Below, piece after piece: positions 1 to 8,688 of a stretch of 41,407 nucleotides of DNA. Source of the DNA: Gemmatimonadota bacterium (GTDB lineage: Bacteria; Latescibacterota; UBA2968; UBA8231); NCBI GenBank assembly GCA_028875335.1, contig JAPPEF010000195.1, forward strand, positions 1 through 41,407, given 5' to 3'. Below the pieces are notes generated by a model, which was not told where the DNA came from, did no database searches, and saw only the letters and a program-made list of their open reading frames with translations. How positions within the stretch are numbered: the first letter of the stretch is position 1; each line of letters starts with the position of its first letter. The position numbers and the translations under genes are program-made.

Positions 1-89
1 AGTACCTATTGGATCTCTTTGAGGTGGCCAAGCGCGTCGGCATTGAAAAAATACCCCTGGCTACCGAGGACTTGCGCGAACAGCCGTGA
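1..89 (+). CDS. C-terminal end of an unidentified protein (partial)
   Basis: The reading frame beginning at base 3 is open from the window edge and ends at TGA 87-89, giving 28 residues that start YLLDLFEVAKRVG and end LREQP. It is followed directly by a GC-rich hairpin, as expected at the end of a gene. The fragment looks helical and too little is present to name a family. Confidence 0.5.
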   Translation, partial: YLLDLFEVAKRVGIEKIPLATEDLREQP

Positions 90-122
90 GGTAGTTTTAT
101 ACGGCCTAACAGGCTGCCACAA

Positions 123-167
123 AAACCCGCCGGCACCATGCGCGCCATGCCATGCGTCGGCGGGTTT
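123..167 (+). terminator. hairpin, probable terminator of the upstream gene
   Basis: AAACCCGCCG (123-132) pairs perfectly with CGGCGGGTTT (158-167), a 10-bp stem, followed shortly by CTTTT (170-174). It sits 33 bases after the stop of the upstream gene and before the ribosome site of the next gene. The T run is short, so intrinsic termination is likely but not certain. Confidence 0.5.
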
Positions 168-200
168 GGCTTTTGTAAAACCAACGTCGGGAGGACGACC

Positions 201-1130
201 ATGCTCATAGCCACCAGCAACGAAGTCTTCACCTTGGAGAATGGCACGCCCACGCAACGCTTCGCCATCGACGGCATCCGCTGCCTAGACGAAGGCGTCC
301 GTTGTTCCGCCATTGGCCTAGCCGACGGCCAAGTGGTCATCTTGGCCAATGGCCAAGCTCAACCGCAGGCCACTGGCATCGGCGATCCAGTGGAGTGCAT
401 CGCCCTGCTGTCCGAAGAGCCGCTGCAAGTGCTGCTGGGCACCGAGCCACCCCACGTGTACAGTCTCGACGGCGACGAGCCAGCGCAACGGATAGAATCC
501 TTTGACGCTTTGGAATGCCGTCAGAGCTGGTACACGCCTTGGGGCGGGCCACCGGCCGTGCGCAGCTTGGCGCGCAGTGGCGACTGGGTTTTTGCCGATA
601 TCCACGTCGGCAGCATCATGCGCTCGCCCGACCGCGGCGAGACTTGGGAGCCGGTAACACCGGACTTGCACGCCGATGTGCATCAGGTAGCTACCGCCCC
701 TATGGAAGGACGCTTGTATGCCAACACCGCAGACGCGGTCTTTGTCAGCGACGACTACGGCCGCTCTTGGGAGCATCGGAAGGAAGGCTTGGCAAGCCGC
801 TATGGTCGCGCCGTGGCCGTCCACCCGCGCGATCCCGACTGCCTGCTGGCCAGCGTCAGCAAAGGCCCTGGTCATGGCAGAGATGTGCAGGGCAAGCTCT
901 ACTTTTCGCACGACGCGGGCCGCACTTGGACCCAGGCGCTTGCCGGCTTCCCCGAGGCCAAGGGCAATATCGACACCTTCCACATCGCCTTTGACGCCGA
1001 GGGGATTGCTTGGGCCGCTGTCGAGGATCAGCTCTATCGCAGTGAGGATAGAGGCGAGAGTTGGTCTGCGTTTTGGCGAGCGCCCACTGCCATTGTCGCC
1101 GTGGCCTGCGCTCAATCGAACGGGATTTAA
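201..1130 (+). CDS. BNR/Asp-box repeat beta-propeller protein
   Basis: A 309-residue protein with four Asp-box motifs (S-x-D-x-G-x-T/S-W): SPDRGETW near residue 142, SDDYGRSW near 183, SHDAGRTW near 236 and SEDRGESW near 281. Their spacing fits blades of a sialidase/sortilin-like beta-propeller. No signal peptide is visible, so it is predicted cytoplasmic unless it uses another route. ATG 201 is chosen because GGGAGGA lies at 189-195; an in-frame ATG at 138 would fall inside the upstream hairpin. The catalytic residues of true sialidases are not evident, so only a propeller fold is claimed. The next gene starts 3 bases after the stop, suggesting an operon. Confidence 0.8.
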   Translation: MLIATSNEVFTLENGTPTQRFAIDGIRCLDEGVRCSAIGLADGQVVILANGQAQPQATGIGDPVECIALLSEEPLQVLLGTEPPHVYSLDGDEPAQRIESFDALECRQSWYTPWGGPPAVRSLARSGDWVFADIHVGSIMRSPDRGETWEPVTPDLHADVHQVATAPMEGRLYANTADAVFVSDDYGRSWEHRKEGLASRYGRAVAVHPRDPDCLLASVSKGPGHGRDVQGKLYFSHDAGRTWTQALAGFPEAKGNIDTFHIAFDAEGIAWAAVEDQLYRSEDRGESWSAFWRAPTAIVAVACAQSNGI

Positions 1131-1133
1131 GCA

Positions 1134-2504
1134 TTGCAATTTATTCTAACGCTGTTAATTCTAGCCAGTTGTTCCACCACCGGAAACATGCGGTCGCCTT
1201 GGCCTGCATACCCCGTAAATCCATTCGTCATCCAATTGGACATTCCCGGCCCTACGGATTCTGCCGGCGGCCTCATTGTCGCCGATCTAAATGGCGATGG
1301 ACGCATGGATTACTTGGTCACGGTTCCCAATTATATCACAGCTCATGCCCATGATGGCCGCAAACTCTGGACACTCGAAACCGACCTCTGGATAGGCGGC
1401 TCCTCAGAGCGCATCGGCTTACCCGGCCATCACGGTCCAGGCGTTCAAGCTGCAGACATCGATGGCGATAAACAGGTCGAAGTCCTATTCCTTACCCAAG
1501 ATGGCACGCTCCACGTAGTCGATGGCACTACGGGGCGCGAGCAGTGGACCGCAAAGCCACCCATCCCCAAAGGCACCCAACGCTGGGAGCATTTGGTCGT
1601 CGCCAATTTCCGTGGCGCGGGCGATCGAGATCTACTCCTCCAAACCACCAATGCCGAAGGCTACCGCATGGGTCGCTTCCTAGCAGCCTATGCGCTAGAC
1701 GATCTCCGTCGCGGCCATTTTGTCCCCCTGTGGCAACGCGACGATTTCGTCTCCTGCGCCCACAACGGTGCGCGGCTGGCCGATCTGAATAGAGACGGAC
1801 AAGACGAAGTGATCGGCGCTACGGTCGTCTCTCCCGATGGCGAAATTCTACTGCAAATTCCCCTGCGCGGTCACATCGACTCGATCTTCATCTACGATGT
1901 GCTACCCAATGTACCGGGCTTAGAAATCGTCGCCCTAGAAGAAGGAGGCGGCAATCGCATCTTCCTCTACAACCACGAACAACTCTTCTGGGAAACGCAC
2001 TTCCGCCATCAAGAACCCCAGAATGCAGCAGTCGGCGAGTTCGACCTAGAGCGGCCGGGCCTAGAGATATGGTGTCGGAGCCGCTATAACGAGCATCAGA
2101 AGCCTTTCATTTTTGACACACAGGGCGAGAAGATCGCGGATTACCAGATGGACGATGTAGCGCCCGAGGGCTGGACCGTAAGAGGCGTCGAGGTCATCCA
2201 CAAAATCGATTGGACGGGCGACCGCAAACAACTGGCCGCAGCCAAAGAGCGCCATACCTCCGGCGATATTGGCATCTTCGATCCCCTTAGCGGACACTTC
2301 CTCCACCGCTTCGAGGAAAAAGCCGACCGGCTCTACGTCGCCGATGTGGCCGGAGATTGGCGCGAAGAGCTGATCGTCTTGCACGGCAACCAGCTCCACA
2401 TCTACTTCAACGAATCCGAGAATCCAGGTTCTGACCATCCCCGCCTGTGGTCGCAAGACCACTACCGCCGCAGTAAGATGACTTGGAACTACTACAGTCC
2501 TTAA
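1134..2504 (+). CDS. FG-GAP/VCBS-type beta-propeller lipoprotein
   Basis: 456 residues starting at TTG 1134, four bases after the previous stop and in the same frame. The start is supported by a hydrophobic leader ending in the lipobox L10-A11-S12-C13, so a lipid-anchored protein is predicted; the next ATG (1188) would lose that leader. The body carries calcium-loop-like FG-GAP motifs, DLNGDGRMD, DIDGDKQVE and DLNRDGQDE, typical of integrin-like propellers. The C-terminal DVAGDWREEL followed by a Trp/Tyr-rich tail recalls rhamnogalacturonan-lyase-type propellers (PL11), but this is only a resemblance. With the preceding BNR gene it forms a two-gene unit of propeller proteins. Confidence 0.72.
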   Translation: MQFILTLLILASCSTTGNMRSPWPAYPVNPFVIQLDIPGPTDSAGGLIVADLNGDGRMDYLVTVPNYITAHAHDGRKLWTLETDLWIGGSSERIGLPGHHGPGVQAADIDGDKQVEVLFLTQDGTLHVVDGTTGREQWTAKPPIPKGTQRWEHLVVANFRGAGDRDLLLQTTNAEGYRMGRFLAAYALDDLRRGHFVPLWQRDDFVSCAHNGARLADLNRDGQDEVIGATVVSPDGEILLQIPLRGHIDSIFIYDVLPNVPGLEIVALEEGGGNRIFLYNHEQLFWETHFRHQEPQNAAVGEFDLERPGLEIWCRSRYNEHQKPFIFDTQGEKIADYQMDDVAPEGWTVRGVEVIHKIDWTGDRKQLAAAKERHTSGDIGIFDPLSGHFLHRFEEKADRLYVADVAGDWREELIVLHGNQLHIYFNESENPGSDHPRLWSQDHYRRSKMTWNYYSP

Positions 2505-2545
2505 TACACGACAGTAATCCAATGGACGTTACGCATGGGCATCTA

Positions 2546-2640
2546 GGTATAAGATGCTTCGACTCCGCTTTGCTCCGCTCAGCATGACTGGTACTGACGC
2601 CCCACGCTGTCATGCTGAGCGAAGCGAAGCATCTCATACC
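2546..2640. repeat. REP-like intergenic hairpin
   Basis: An inverted repeat fills most of the gap between two genes. The outer arm GGTATAAGATGCTTCG (2546-2561) faces CGAAGCATCTCATACC (2625-2640) with one mismatch. The inner arm GCTCCGCTCAGCATGAC (2571-2587) faces GTCATGCTGAGCGAAGC (2609-2625) with one mismatch. The core CATGCTGAGCGAAGCGAAGC resembles dispersed palindromes I recall from several environmental bacterial genomes. It encodes nothing and may be mobilised by a REP-type transposase elsewhere. Confidence 0.7.
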
Positions 2641-2687
2641 GCTTCTACTGTCATGTACTCAGGTATAGCCCACAAGGTCAGGTGACA

Positions 2688-3701
2688 ATGTCGATCCTAC
2701 CGGGAAAAATCAGTGATTTTCTCAAGGTCGCGGTCGCTGCCGCCGGGCGCGGCGACCTCCAAACGGTCCAAGCCGTATTGGCGCAGAAGCCAGCGTGGAT
2801 CACCCGCGTCGGCTCGCACGGCCGCACCATGTTGTGGGAAGCTGCGTACCGGGGACGGCTCGCCATGGTCGATTACCTGCTCGATCAAGGCGCTGACATC
2901 CACGCCTGCGGCTGTCACTTCACGCCGCTGCTAGTCGAAATCTCCCCCTACTGCGCCGCGCGCTACAAGCGCCACCACGCGGTCGCCGACCACCTGCTAA
3001 CACGCGGTGCAGCAACCGACATCTACACCGCTGCCTTCCTCGGCGAAAGCGATGCAGTTGCCGACTACCTCGACCGCGAACCGGAGCTGGCAACGGCCGA
3101 GAAAGCTCAGCACGATTCCAGCCAGCGCATGACAGTCTTGCACTACGCCGTCAGCGCCGGGCACCTCGCCATCGTCGCGATGCTGTTGGCGCGGGGTGCC
3201 GATCCTCAGCCGTACAGCGGCGGACTGATTCGCTTTGCCGTGTGGCGGGACCGCGCCGACATCCTCAAGGCCCTGCTCGACGCCGGGGCCGATCCGACTC
3301 ACGCCGAGGCCCCTCGTTCCGGCATCGTCAACACCAAAATCATCGAATTGTTGACCGCTCGCGGCGTCGCCGTAGATGTGGACCACGCCGAAGGAGGCTG
3401 GCCGCCCCTCGTCTTCCAGTCGCGCGGCGACCGAGGCGGCAGTGTCCAGCGCGTGCGCGCCCTGCTCGACGCCGGGGCCGACGTCAATGTCAGAAACTAC
3501 AAGGGCCAGACGGCATTGCACTGCGCCGCCAAAGCGGGATTCGACCAAATCGTCGCCCTACTGCTCGACCGAGGGGCCGAGGTAAACGCCAAAGACGACA
3601 AGGGCGCGACGCCGCTGGCGACTGCGTTGCGCTCAAAGATCAAAGACAAGGATCGGCTCGCGGCTGTCGTCGACTTGCTCACCGACGCTGGTGGCGTTTG
3701 A
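2688..3701 (+). CDS. ankyrin-repeat protein
   Basis: 337 residues made almost wholly of ankyrin repeats. Clear units contain GRTMLWEAAYRGR, MTVLHYAVSAGHL and GQTALHCAAKAGF, each followed by the usual helix and a turn of the LLxRGAD type. There is no signal peptide or membrane segment, so it is predicted to be a cytoplasmic protein-protein interaction module with unknown partner. ATG 2688 is preferred, with AAGG at 2674-2677; GTG 2682 is an in-frame alternative. It stands alone between a REP-like hairpin and an AT-richer promoter region of the defence island. Confidence 0.85.
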   Translation: MSILPGKISDFLKVAVAAAGRGDLQTVQAVLAQKPAWITRVGSHGRTMLWEAAYRGRLAMVDYLLDQGADIHACGCHFTPLLVEISPYCAARYKRHHAVADHLLTRGAATDIYTAAFLGESDAVADYLDREPELATAEKAQHDSSQRMTVLHYAVSAGHLAIVAMLLARGADPQPYSGGLIRFAVWRDRADILKALLDAGADPTHAEAPRSGIVNTKIIELLTARGVAVDVDHAEGGWPPLVFQSRGDRGGSVQRVRALLDAGADVNVRNYKGQTALHCAAKAGFDQIVALLLDRGAEVNAKDDKGATPLATALRSKIKDKDRLAAVVDLLTDAGGV

Positions 3702-3752
3702 GCCTCAGCTAAGGGAACATAGATAGCCTGCACCATTACTGACGCTCATTCC

Positions 3753-3781
3753 TTGTATTCGACAGGTCTTATTAATACTTT
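3753..3781 (+). promoter_or_regulatory. candidate sigma-70 promoter of the Fic gene
   Basis: TTGTAT (3753-3758), a 17-base spacer, and TACTTT (3776-3781) lie in a conspicuously AT-rich stretch 60-90 bases before the Fic start. The area also contains several short TTAATA/TAATAA repeats. The composition change marks the edge of the defence island. Confidence 0.4.
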
Positions 3782-3841
3782 AGCGTTAAATACTAATAAC
3801 AATACGGCTTATTACGTTATGCTTAATAAGGAAATCTCTCC

Positions 3842-5002
3842 GTGAAACGCGGCGAAACTGGCCGATACGAGACCACGATCGTTGGCGATGAGACAGTGCG
3901 GGCTTTCGTACCTGCGCCGCTTCCGCCCACGCCTGTACTGGATCTGGTAGCTCTGCAAGGGCCACTGGAAAAGGCATTACTGGCGCTAGGCCGGTTGGAC
4001 AGTCTCTCCGTGTTACTGCCCGATACGCACCTTTTCCTTTATACCTATGTCCGCAAGGAGGCCGTTCTATCCTCCCAGATTGAGGGCACTCAGTCTTCTC
4101 TGTCAGATCTTCTATTGTTCGAACTAGAGGAGATGCCAGGTACCCCCCTCGATGATGTCGTCGAGGTCTCGAATTACGTGGCGGCACTGGAACATGGATT
4201 GAGCCGGATACGCGAGGGGTTCCCGCTCTGCAATCGACTCATCCGCGAGATCCATGCCGAGTTGCTCGCACGGGGCCGTGGCAGCGACAAAACCCTAGGT
4301 GAATTCCGGCGCTCACAAAACTGGATTGGCGGCAGTCGGCCCGGAACGGCACGCTTTGTGCCCGCGCCGGCACACGCCGTTGCAGAGTGCATGTCGGATT
4401 TAGAGCGATTTCTTCATACAGGGGCCTACGGATTACCCGCGCTCCTGCGGGCGGGACTCGCCCATGTCCAATTCGAGACTATCCATCCCTTCCTCGACGG
4501 TAACGGACGGGTTGGCCGCCTGCTGATCACGTTTCTGTTATGTCACGACGGTGTGCTGCGCGAGCCGCTGCTGTATTTGAGCCTCTACTTCAAACAACAC
4601 CGAGAGAGCTATTACGACCTCCTCAATGATGTGCGGAAAAATGGTGACTGGGAGACGTGGCTTGCGTTCTTTCTCGACGGCGTGACGCAGACCGCAGAGG
4701 GAGCCGTCTCGACTGCACAGCGGTTGCTCTCCCTGTTTCAGGAAGACCAAGCAAAGATACAACAGATAGGGCGTGCGGCAGGGTCGGCGCTGCGCGTCCA
4801 TCGGGCTTTGCAGGAGCACCCGATTGCATCGCTCCAAGACCTTGCCAAGCGCACGGAACTCTCGTTCACCGCAGTTACCGCCGGGATACAGATACTCGAA
4901 CGGACCGGAGTGGTGCGCGAACTGACGGGCAAGAAGCGGAACCGGCTTTTCGGCTATGATCAATATCTTGCCATTCTCGGCGAGGGGACCGAATTACCAT
5001 AA
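3842..5002 (+). CDS. Fic-family AMP-transferase with winged-helix C-terminus
   Basis: 386 residues. The Fic core HPFLDGNGRVGR begins at residue 215, with catalytic His215 and the phosphate-binding loop intact. An N-terminal inhibitory-helix motif (S/T)xxxE(G/N) is visible as S77-S-Q-I-E81-G82, making this an autoinhibited class II Fic protein; members usually transfer AMP to Ser/Thr/Tyr of target proteins. The last about 80 residues look like a winged helix (RTELSFTAVTAGIQILERTG), common in free-standing bacterial Fic proteins. Start GTG 3842 has AAGGA at 3828-3832. Fic genes of this type often travel with type I restriction loci, and here HsdS and HsdR remnants follow. The target is unknown. 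Confidence 0.9.
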   Translation: MKRGETGRYETTIVGDETVRAFVPAPLPPTPVLDLVALQGPLEKALLALGRLDSLSVLLPDTHLFLYTYVRKEAVLSSQIEGTQSSLSDLLLFELEEMPGTPLDDVVEVSNYVAALEHGLSRIREGFPLCNRLIREIHAELLARGRGSDKTLGEFRRSQNWIGGSRPGTARFVPAPAHAVAECMSDLERFLHTGAYGLPALLRAGLAHVQFETIHPFLDGNGRVGRLLITFLLCHDGVLREPLLYLSLYFKQHRESYYDLLNDVRKNGDWETWLAFFLDGVTQTAEGAVSTAQRLLSLFQEDQAKIQQIGRAAGSALRVHRALQEHPIASLQDLAKRTELSFTAVTAGIQILERTGVVRELTGKKRNRLFGYDQYLAILGEGTELP

Positions 5003-5019
5003 GCTGACGATGGTGGCGA

Positions 5020-5454
5020 TTGAGTGTGTGGAATCGTCGTGGCATATCGCGTTGCACAAACGCGATGCATCTTATTGATTCTCAACTGTTTATTAAAAAG
5101 GGACACATCGGTGACCGACCTCACAACACAGCTCTTTACAGTATCGATTTGCATGGAAACAGACCGCGTTTTCTCCAGTATATGTTGACTCACATGTCGC
5201 CCCAATTCTTGATGCACGCCGTCAAGTCCGTTGTTCCATGCGTGGATCGAAACGATGTACACGCAGAGCGTACCGCGGTTCCACCTCTCCCCGAACAACG
5301 CGCCATCGCCTCCTTCCTCGACCGCGAAACGGCCAAAATCGACGCCCTCATCGCCAAAGTCCAAGAAGCCATCGACCGCCTCAAGGAACTCCGCACCGCC
5401 CTCATCTCAGCAGCAGTGACCGGCAAGATCGACGTGCGGGAGGCTGCCGCGTGA
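5020..5454 (+). pseudogene. hsdS: C-terminal remnant of type I restriction specificity subunit HsdS
   Basis: The frame encodes only about 144 residues against 400 or more in a whole HsdS. Its second half is diagnostic: [17 protein letters not shown] followed by a helix ending [14 protein letters not shown], the conserved closing segment of the second target-recognition domain and C-terminal coiled coil. The region before residue 60 looks like the tail of a target-recognition domain; the first recognition domain and the central coiled coil are gone. The nominal TTG start has no ribosome site. No hsdM methylase gene is present in the window, so the complex cannot be rebuilt from this locus. Confidence 0.8.
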
Positions 5455-5557
5455 ACCCTCAGAGTGCAACCAGCACTTCTGCGCTGGATGCGGGCAGATG
5501 CGTGGCGCACCCGGAGTACTCATTCGCACGCGTCGGGGCTTTGATATTCGGACATAA

Positions 5558-5791
5558 ATGTCCTATTTTGGGGACGTGAGAGGCAGAGAATTTGTAAACC
5601 GGGTTTTTGAGCTCGGCGCAGAGCGCAACGTTTCTGTTCGCATCGATACTAAGCGCGGCAAAGGGAGTCACGCCACCCTGTATTACGGCTCCCGGAAGAC
5701 CGTCGTTAAAGATCGCCGCAAGGAACTTGCCCTGGGCCTTCTGTCCGCTATGATTCGTCAACTTGGCCTTGACCACAGTGACTTTCGGTAA
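5558..5791 (+). CDS. hicA: HicA-type mRNA interferase toxin
   Basis: Small basic protein of 77 residues (or 71 from GTG 5576, which gives the family-like start VRGREFVNRVFELG). The diagnostic KGSHATLYY segment carries the catalytic His of the double-stranded-RNA-binding-like HicA fold, followed by the typical KELALGLLSAMIRQLGL helix. HicA cleaves mRNA when released from HicB. It lies 24 bases before a HicB-like gene. The strand after GSH is shorter than usual, but the order of elements fits. It is embedded between hsdS and hsdR remnants. Confidence 0.78.
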   Translation: MSYFGDVRGREFVNRVFELGAERNVSVRIDTKRGKGSHATLYYGSRKTVVKDRRKELALGLLSAMIRQLGLDHSDFR

Positions 5792-5815
5792 GGTCAAAAA
5801 AGTAAGGAGATCGTC

Positions 5816-6244
5816 ATGCAGTTCCGCTATCCGGCCCGGCTTCAGCCCGATTCTTCAGGAGAGATCATCGTCTCGTTCCGGGACTTCCCAGAATGTTTCA
5901 CTTCCGGTGCCGACAAGTCGGCGGCTCTTGCGGAGGCACGCGACGCACTGGAGGAAGCTGTCGCCGGCCGCATTGACGACGGCGAGCCCGTCCCGGTGCC
6001 CAGCCGAAGATGCGCCGGCGAGCACTACATCGCCGTCCCACCCGACATGGCTGCAAAAGCCGCGTTCGTCCTTGCGTTTCGGGAAAGCGGCCTCTCGCGC
6101 CTCAGCGTCGCTCGACGCCTCGGCGTCAACGAGAAAGTCGTGCGCCGCATGCTTGACCCGCGGCATCACACCGCCGCCAACCGCCTTCACAAAGCCCTAC
6201 GGTCGTTGGGCCGAGAACTGATTGTAGAGTCCCGGGCGGCATAA
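5816..6244 (+). CDS. hicB: HicB-type antitoxin
   Basis: 142 residues. The N-terminal half has the partial RNase-H-like HicB fold, with the pattern FRYPARLQPD, then IIVSFRDFPECFTSG, then AEARDALEEAVAG. The C-terminal part (from about residue 82) is a helix-turn-helix (SRLSVARRLGVNEKVVRRML), expected to bind the operon promoter. Start ATG 5816 has AAGGAG at 5804-5809. HicB neutralises the preceding HicA and represses transcription in known pairs. The order toxin-then-antitoxin is normal for hicAB. Confidence 0.85.
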   Translation: MQFRYPARLQPDSSGEIIVSFRDFPECFTSGADKSAALAEARDALEEAVAGRIDDGEPVPVPSRRCAGEHYIAVPPDMAAKAAFVLAFRESGLSRLSVARRLGVNEKVVRRMLDPRHHTAANRLHKALRSLGRELIVESRAA

Positions 6245-6296
6245 CGAGTGCCAAGAGTAGGCCGTTATGCATGTCAACGACGGCACGAGCTAATCT

Positions 6297-8534
6297 ATGA
6301 ACTCCAAGAGGATATCCGAGCGCGCCTTTGAAGACGCCATCGAGGCCGCTCTACTCCGCCACGGCCCGGACGAGATAGGAGGCGTTCCGCCTGTTGCGAG
6401 TGAGGACCGGATACCCTACGGTGACGACGGAATGCAGCCCGGCGGTTATCTCAAACGCCGACATCAAGACTACGACCGCACCCTGTGCCTCTTGCCCAAC
6501 GATGTCCTAGACTTTGTGCTGGCCACGCAGCCGAAGGAATGGCAGAAACTGTCCCAACACTACGGCTCTCAGGTCAAGGAGCGATTTCTCAAGCGCTTGT
6601 CATCCGACATTGAACGCCGTGGCGCACTCAATGTCCTGCGGACAGGCGTAAAGGACATGGGCTGCACGTTCCGGCTCGCCTATTTCCGCCCGGCGAGCGG
6701 CCTCAACGAGGAGACGCGGCGGTTATACATGGCCAACTTCTTCGCCGTCGTCCGCCAAGTCCACTACAGCACCAAGAACGAAAACAGCCTCGATCTGGTG
6801 CTGTTTCTCAACGGCATCCCAATCTTCACCGCTGAACTCAAAAACCCACTCAGCGGCCAAACCGTCGAGGACGCCATCCGCCAATACAAAACCGACCGCG
6901 ACCCGCGCGAGCCCCTATTGGCCTATGGCCGCTGCCTGGCCCATTTCGTCGTCGATCCGAATCTGGTCTACGTCACGACGCACCTCGCCGGACCCAAGAC
7001 GCTGGAACTTTTCGGGATCAAGCGCCCCGACGGCTCGTTCGCACCGTTTCACCTCTACAGCATGCGCCAAGCAATCGAAGAGGGGTTTATCCTCGACGTC
7101 TTGGGCAACTACACCACCTACACGGCCTATTGGCGGCTGTGGAAGACAGTTGAAGACGATCCGCGCTACGACAAGCGCAAGGCCGCTTTTCTGCTCAAAT
7201 CCTTTGTCGAGTTGCACCCACACGCCATCGGCGAGAAGGTGCGCATCATGGTCGAGCACTTTGCCGGGCAGGTGCAAAACCAGATCAGCGGCAGGGCCAA
7301 AGCAATGATCGTCACCCGCTCGCGCCTGCACGCAGTGCGCTACAAGCTATCAGTGGACGAGTACCTTGCCGAGCGGGGATATCCGTTCAAGGCGCTAGTT
7401 GCATTCTCGGGCACCGTTGACGATGGCGGCCGATCCTACACTGAGATAGGTATGAACGGAATCTCAGAGGCGCAGACCGCTAAGACGTTCGAGGGGCCGG
7501 ACTATCGCTTCCTGATCGTCGCCAACAAGTTCCAGACCGGGTTCGACCAGCCGCTGCTGCACACGATGTATGTGGACAAAAAACTCGGCGGCGTGAACGC
7601 AGTACAGACGCTGTCGCGGCTCAACCGCACCCACGCCGATAAACAAGGCACTATGGTCCTCGACTTCGCCAACGAGTCCGATGAGATCAAGACTGCCTTT
7701 GAGCCTTATTACGAGACGACGCTGTTGTCGGAAGCGACCGATCCCAATCTGCTCTACGAAATCCAAACCAGCCTCGGCACCTTCCCCGTTTATGCCCAAA
7801 CTGACGTGGACGACTTCGCCAAAGTCTATTTCGACGGCACAGCCACCCAGGATCAACTCTACGTCGTGCTCAATCCAGTCGTCGAGCGTTTTCAAGAACT
7901 ACACGAGGACGAGAAACGGGATTTCCGCAGCAATCTCACGGACTATGTGCGGCTTTATGCGTTCCTCGCGCAGATATTGACCTTTGCCGATGTCGATCTG
8001 GAAAAGCTCTACGTCTTCGCACGGTACTTGCGCCGACTCTTACCCGCCGACCAAGAGGAATTACCGCACGAAGTGCAGGAGAACATTGATATGGAATCGT
8101 ATCGGGTTCAGGAGACGGGAAGCGGCAAGATCGATCTTGAGCGCAAGGCTGGGACGCTCGACCCCATCGGAACAAAGGACGCGCACGGACATGTACCGGA
8201 AGAAATGGAGACGCTATCGCGGATCATAGCCGAGCTAAACGAGCGCTTTGGCATCGAACTCGGTCCCGAACATCGCGTCACCCTTAGCCAGATGATGGAA
8301 AGGCTCGCTAGCGACGCCGCACTCGATGCCGCAGCACGGGTAAATACGCGCGAAAACGTGAGATTGACCTTCGACCACAAAGTCGAGCAAGTGATCCAAG
8401 AGATCGTCGATTCTAACTTTGATCTGTACAAGCGCATCACCGACGATCGCGCCTTCGGAGCGGAACTCAAGAATCACCTCTTCGACCAATATCTCCGCAG
8501 CTACCGCAAAGCCGAGGAGCTCATCGAACCTTGA
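6297..8534 (+). CDS. hsdR: type I restriction enzyme HsdR with internal in-frame deletion of helicase lobe 1
   Basis: 745 residues against about 1000-1050 for intact HsdR. Residues 1-232 hold the N-terminal endonuclease domain, with the PD-(D/E)xK-type residues D166 and E180-L-K182 and a following RQY (residues 195-197). At about residue 232/233 (base 6992/6993) the sequence jumps from VYVTTHLAG directly to PKTLELFG, which in intact enzymes lies just after the TATPK motif. The stretch with Walker A (GSGK), the DEAD/DEAH box and motif III is absent. Lobe 2 (VAFSGTV, ANKFQTGFDQPLL, QTLSRLNRTH) and the C-terminal helical domain are intact. Frame is preserved. ATP hydrolysis and DNA translocation should be impossible. 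No strong ribosome site precedes ATG 6297. Confidence 0.88.
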   Translation: MNSKRISERAFEDAIEAALLRHGPDEIGGVPPVASEDRIPYGDDGMQPGGYLKRRHQDYDRTLCLLPNDVLDFVLATQPKEWQKLSQHYGSQVKERFLKRLSSDIERRGALNVLRTGVKDMGCTFRLAYFRPASGLNEETRRLYMANFFAVVRQVHYSTKNENSLDLVLFLNGIPIFTAELKNPLSGQTVEDAIRQYKTDRDPREPLLAYGRCLAHFVVDPNLVYVTTHLAGPKTLELFGIKRPDGSFAPFHLYSMRQAIEEGFILDVLGNYTTYTAYWRLWKTVEDDPRYDKRKAAFLLKSFVELHPHAIGEKVRIMVEHFAGQVQNQISGRAKAMIVTRSRLHAVRYKLSVDEYLAERGYPFKALVAFSGTVDDGGRSYTEIGMNGISEAQTAKTFEGPDYRFLIVANKFQTGFDQPLLHTMYVDKKLGGVNAVQTLSRLNRTHADKQGTMVLDFANESDEIKTAFEPYYETTLLSEATDPNLLYEIQTSLGTFPVYAQTDVDDFAKVYFDGTATQDQLYVVLNPVVERFQELHEDEKRDFRSNLTDYVRLYAFLAQILTFADVDLEKLYVFARYLRRLLPADQEELPHEVQENIDMESYRVQETGSGKIDLERKAGTLDPIGTKDAHGHVPEEMETLSRIIAELNERFGIELGPEHRVTLSQMMERLASDAALDAAARVNTRENVRLTFDHKVEQVIQEIVDSNFDLYKRITDDRAFGAELKNHLFDQYLRSYRKAEELIEP

Positions 8535-8583
8535 CCAAGTGCAGTCGCAGTGATCCGACAGCAGGGTTGGATTAGACATTCAC

Positions 8584-8610
8584 GCCGCCTCACCATTCCT
8601 GGAAGGCGGC
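8584..8610 (+). terminator. weak hairpin after hsdR
   Basis: GCCGCCT (8584-8590) pairs with AGGCGGC (8604-8610) across a 13-base loop, 50 bases after the hsdR stop. No T tract follows, so termination is only a possibility. Apart from this I see nothing in 8535-8688. Confidence 0.25.
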
Positions 8611-8688
8611 ACTTGACCAAGCTCCCTAAAAGACCCTTTGTAACGCCTACACCTCACCCCCTACCGCCGGTCTAACAGGAAAAGAACA

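Noticed and set aside
318..1139. Long open frame on the minus strand opposite the BNR gene
   Set aside because: No ribosome site and no family pattern; the plus frame has clear Asp boxes. Long antisense frames are common in GC-rich DNA.
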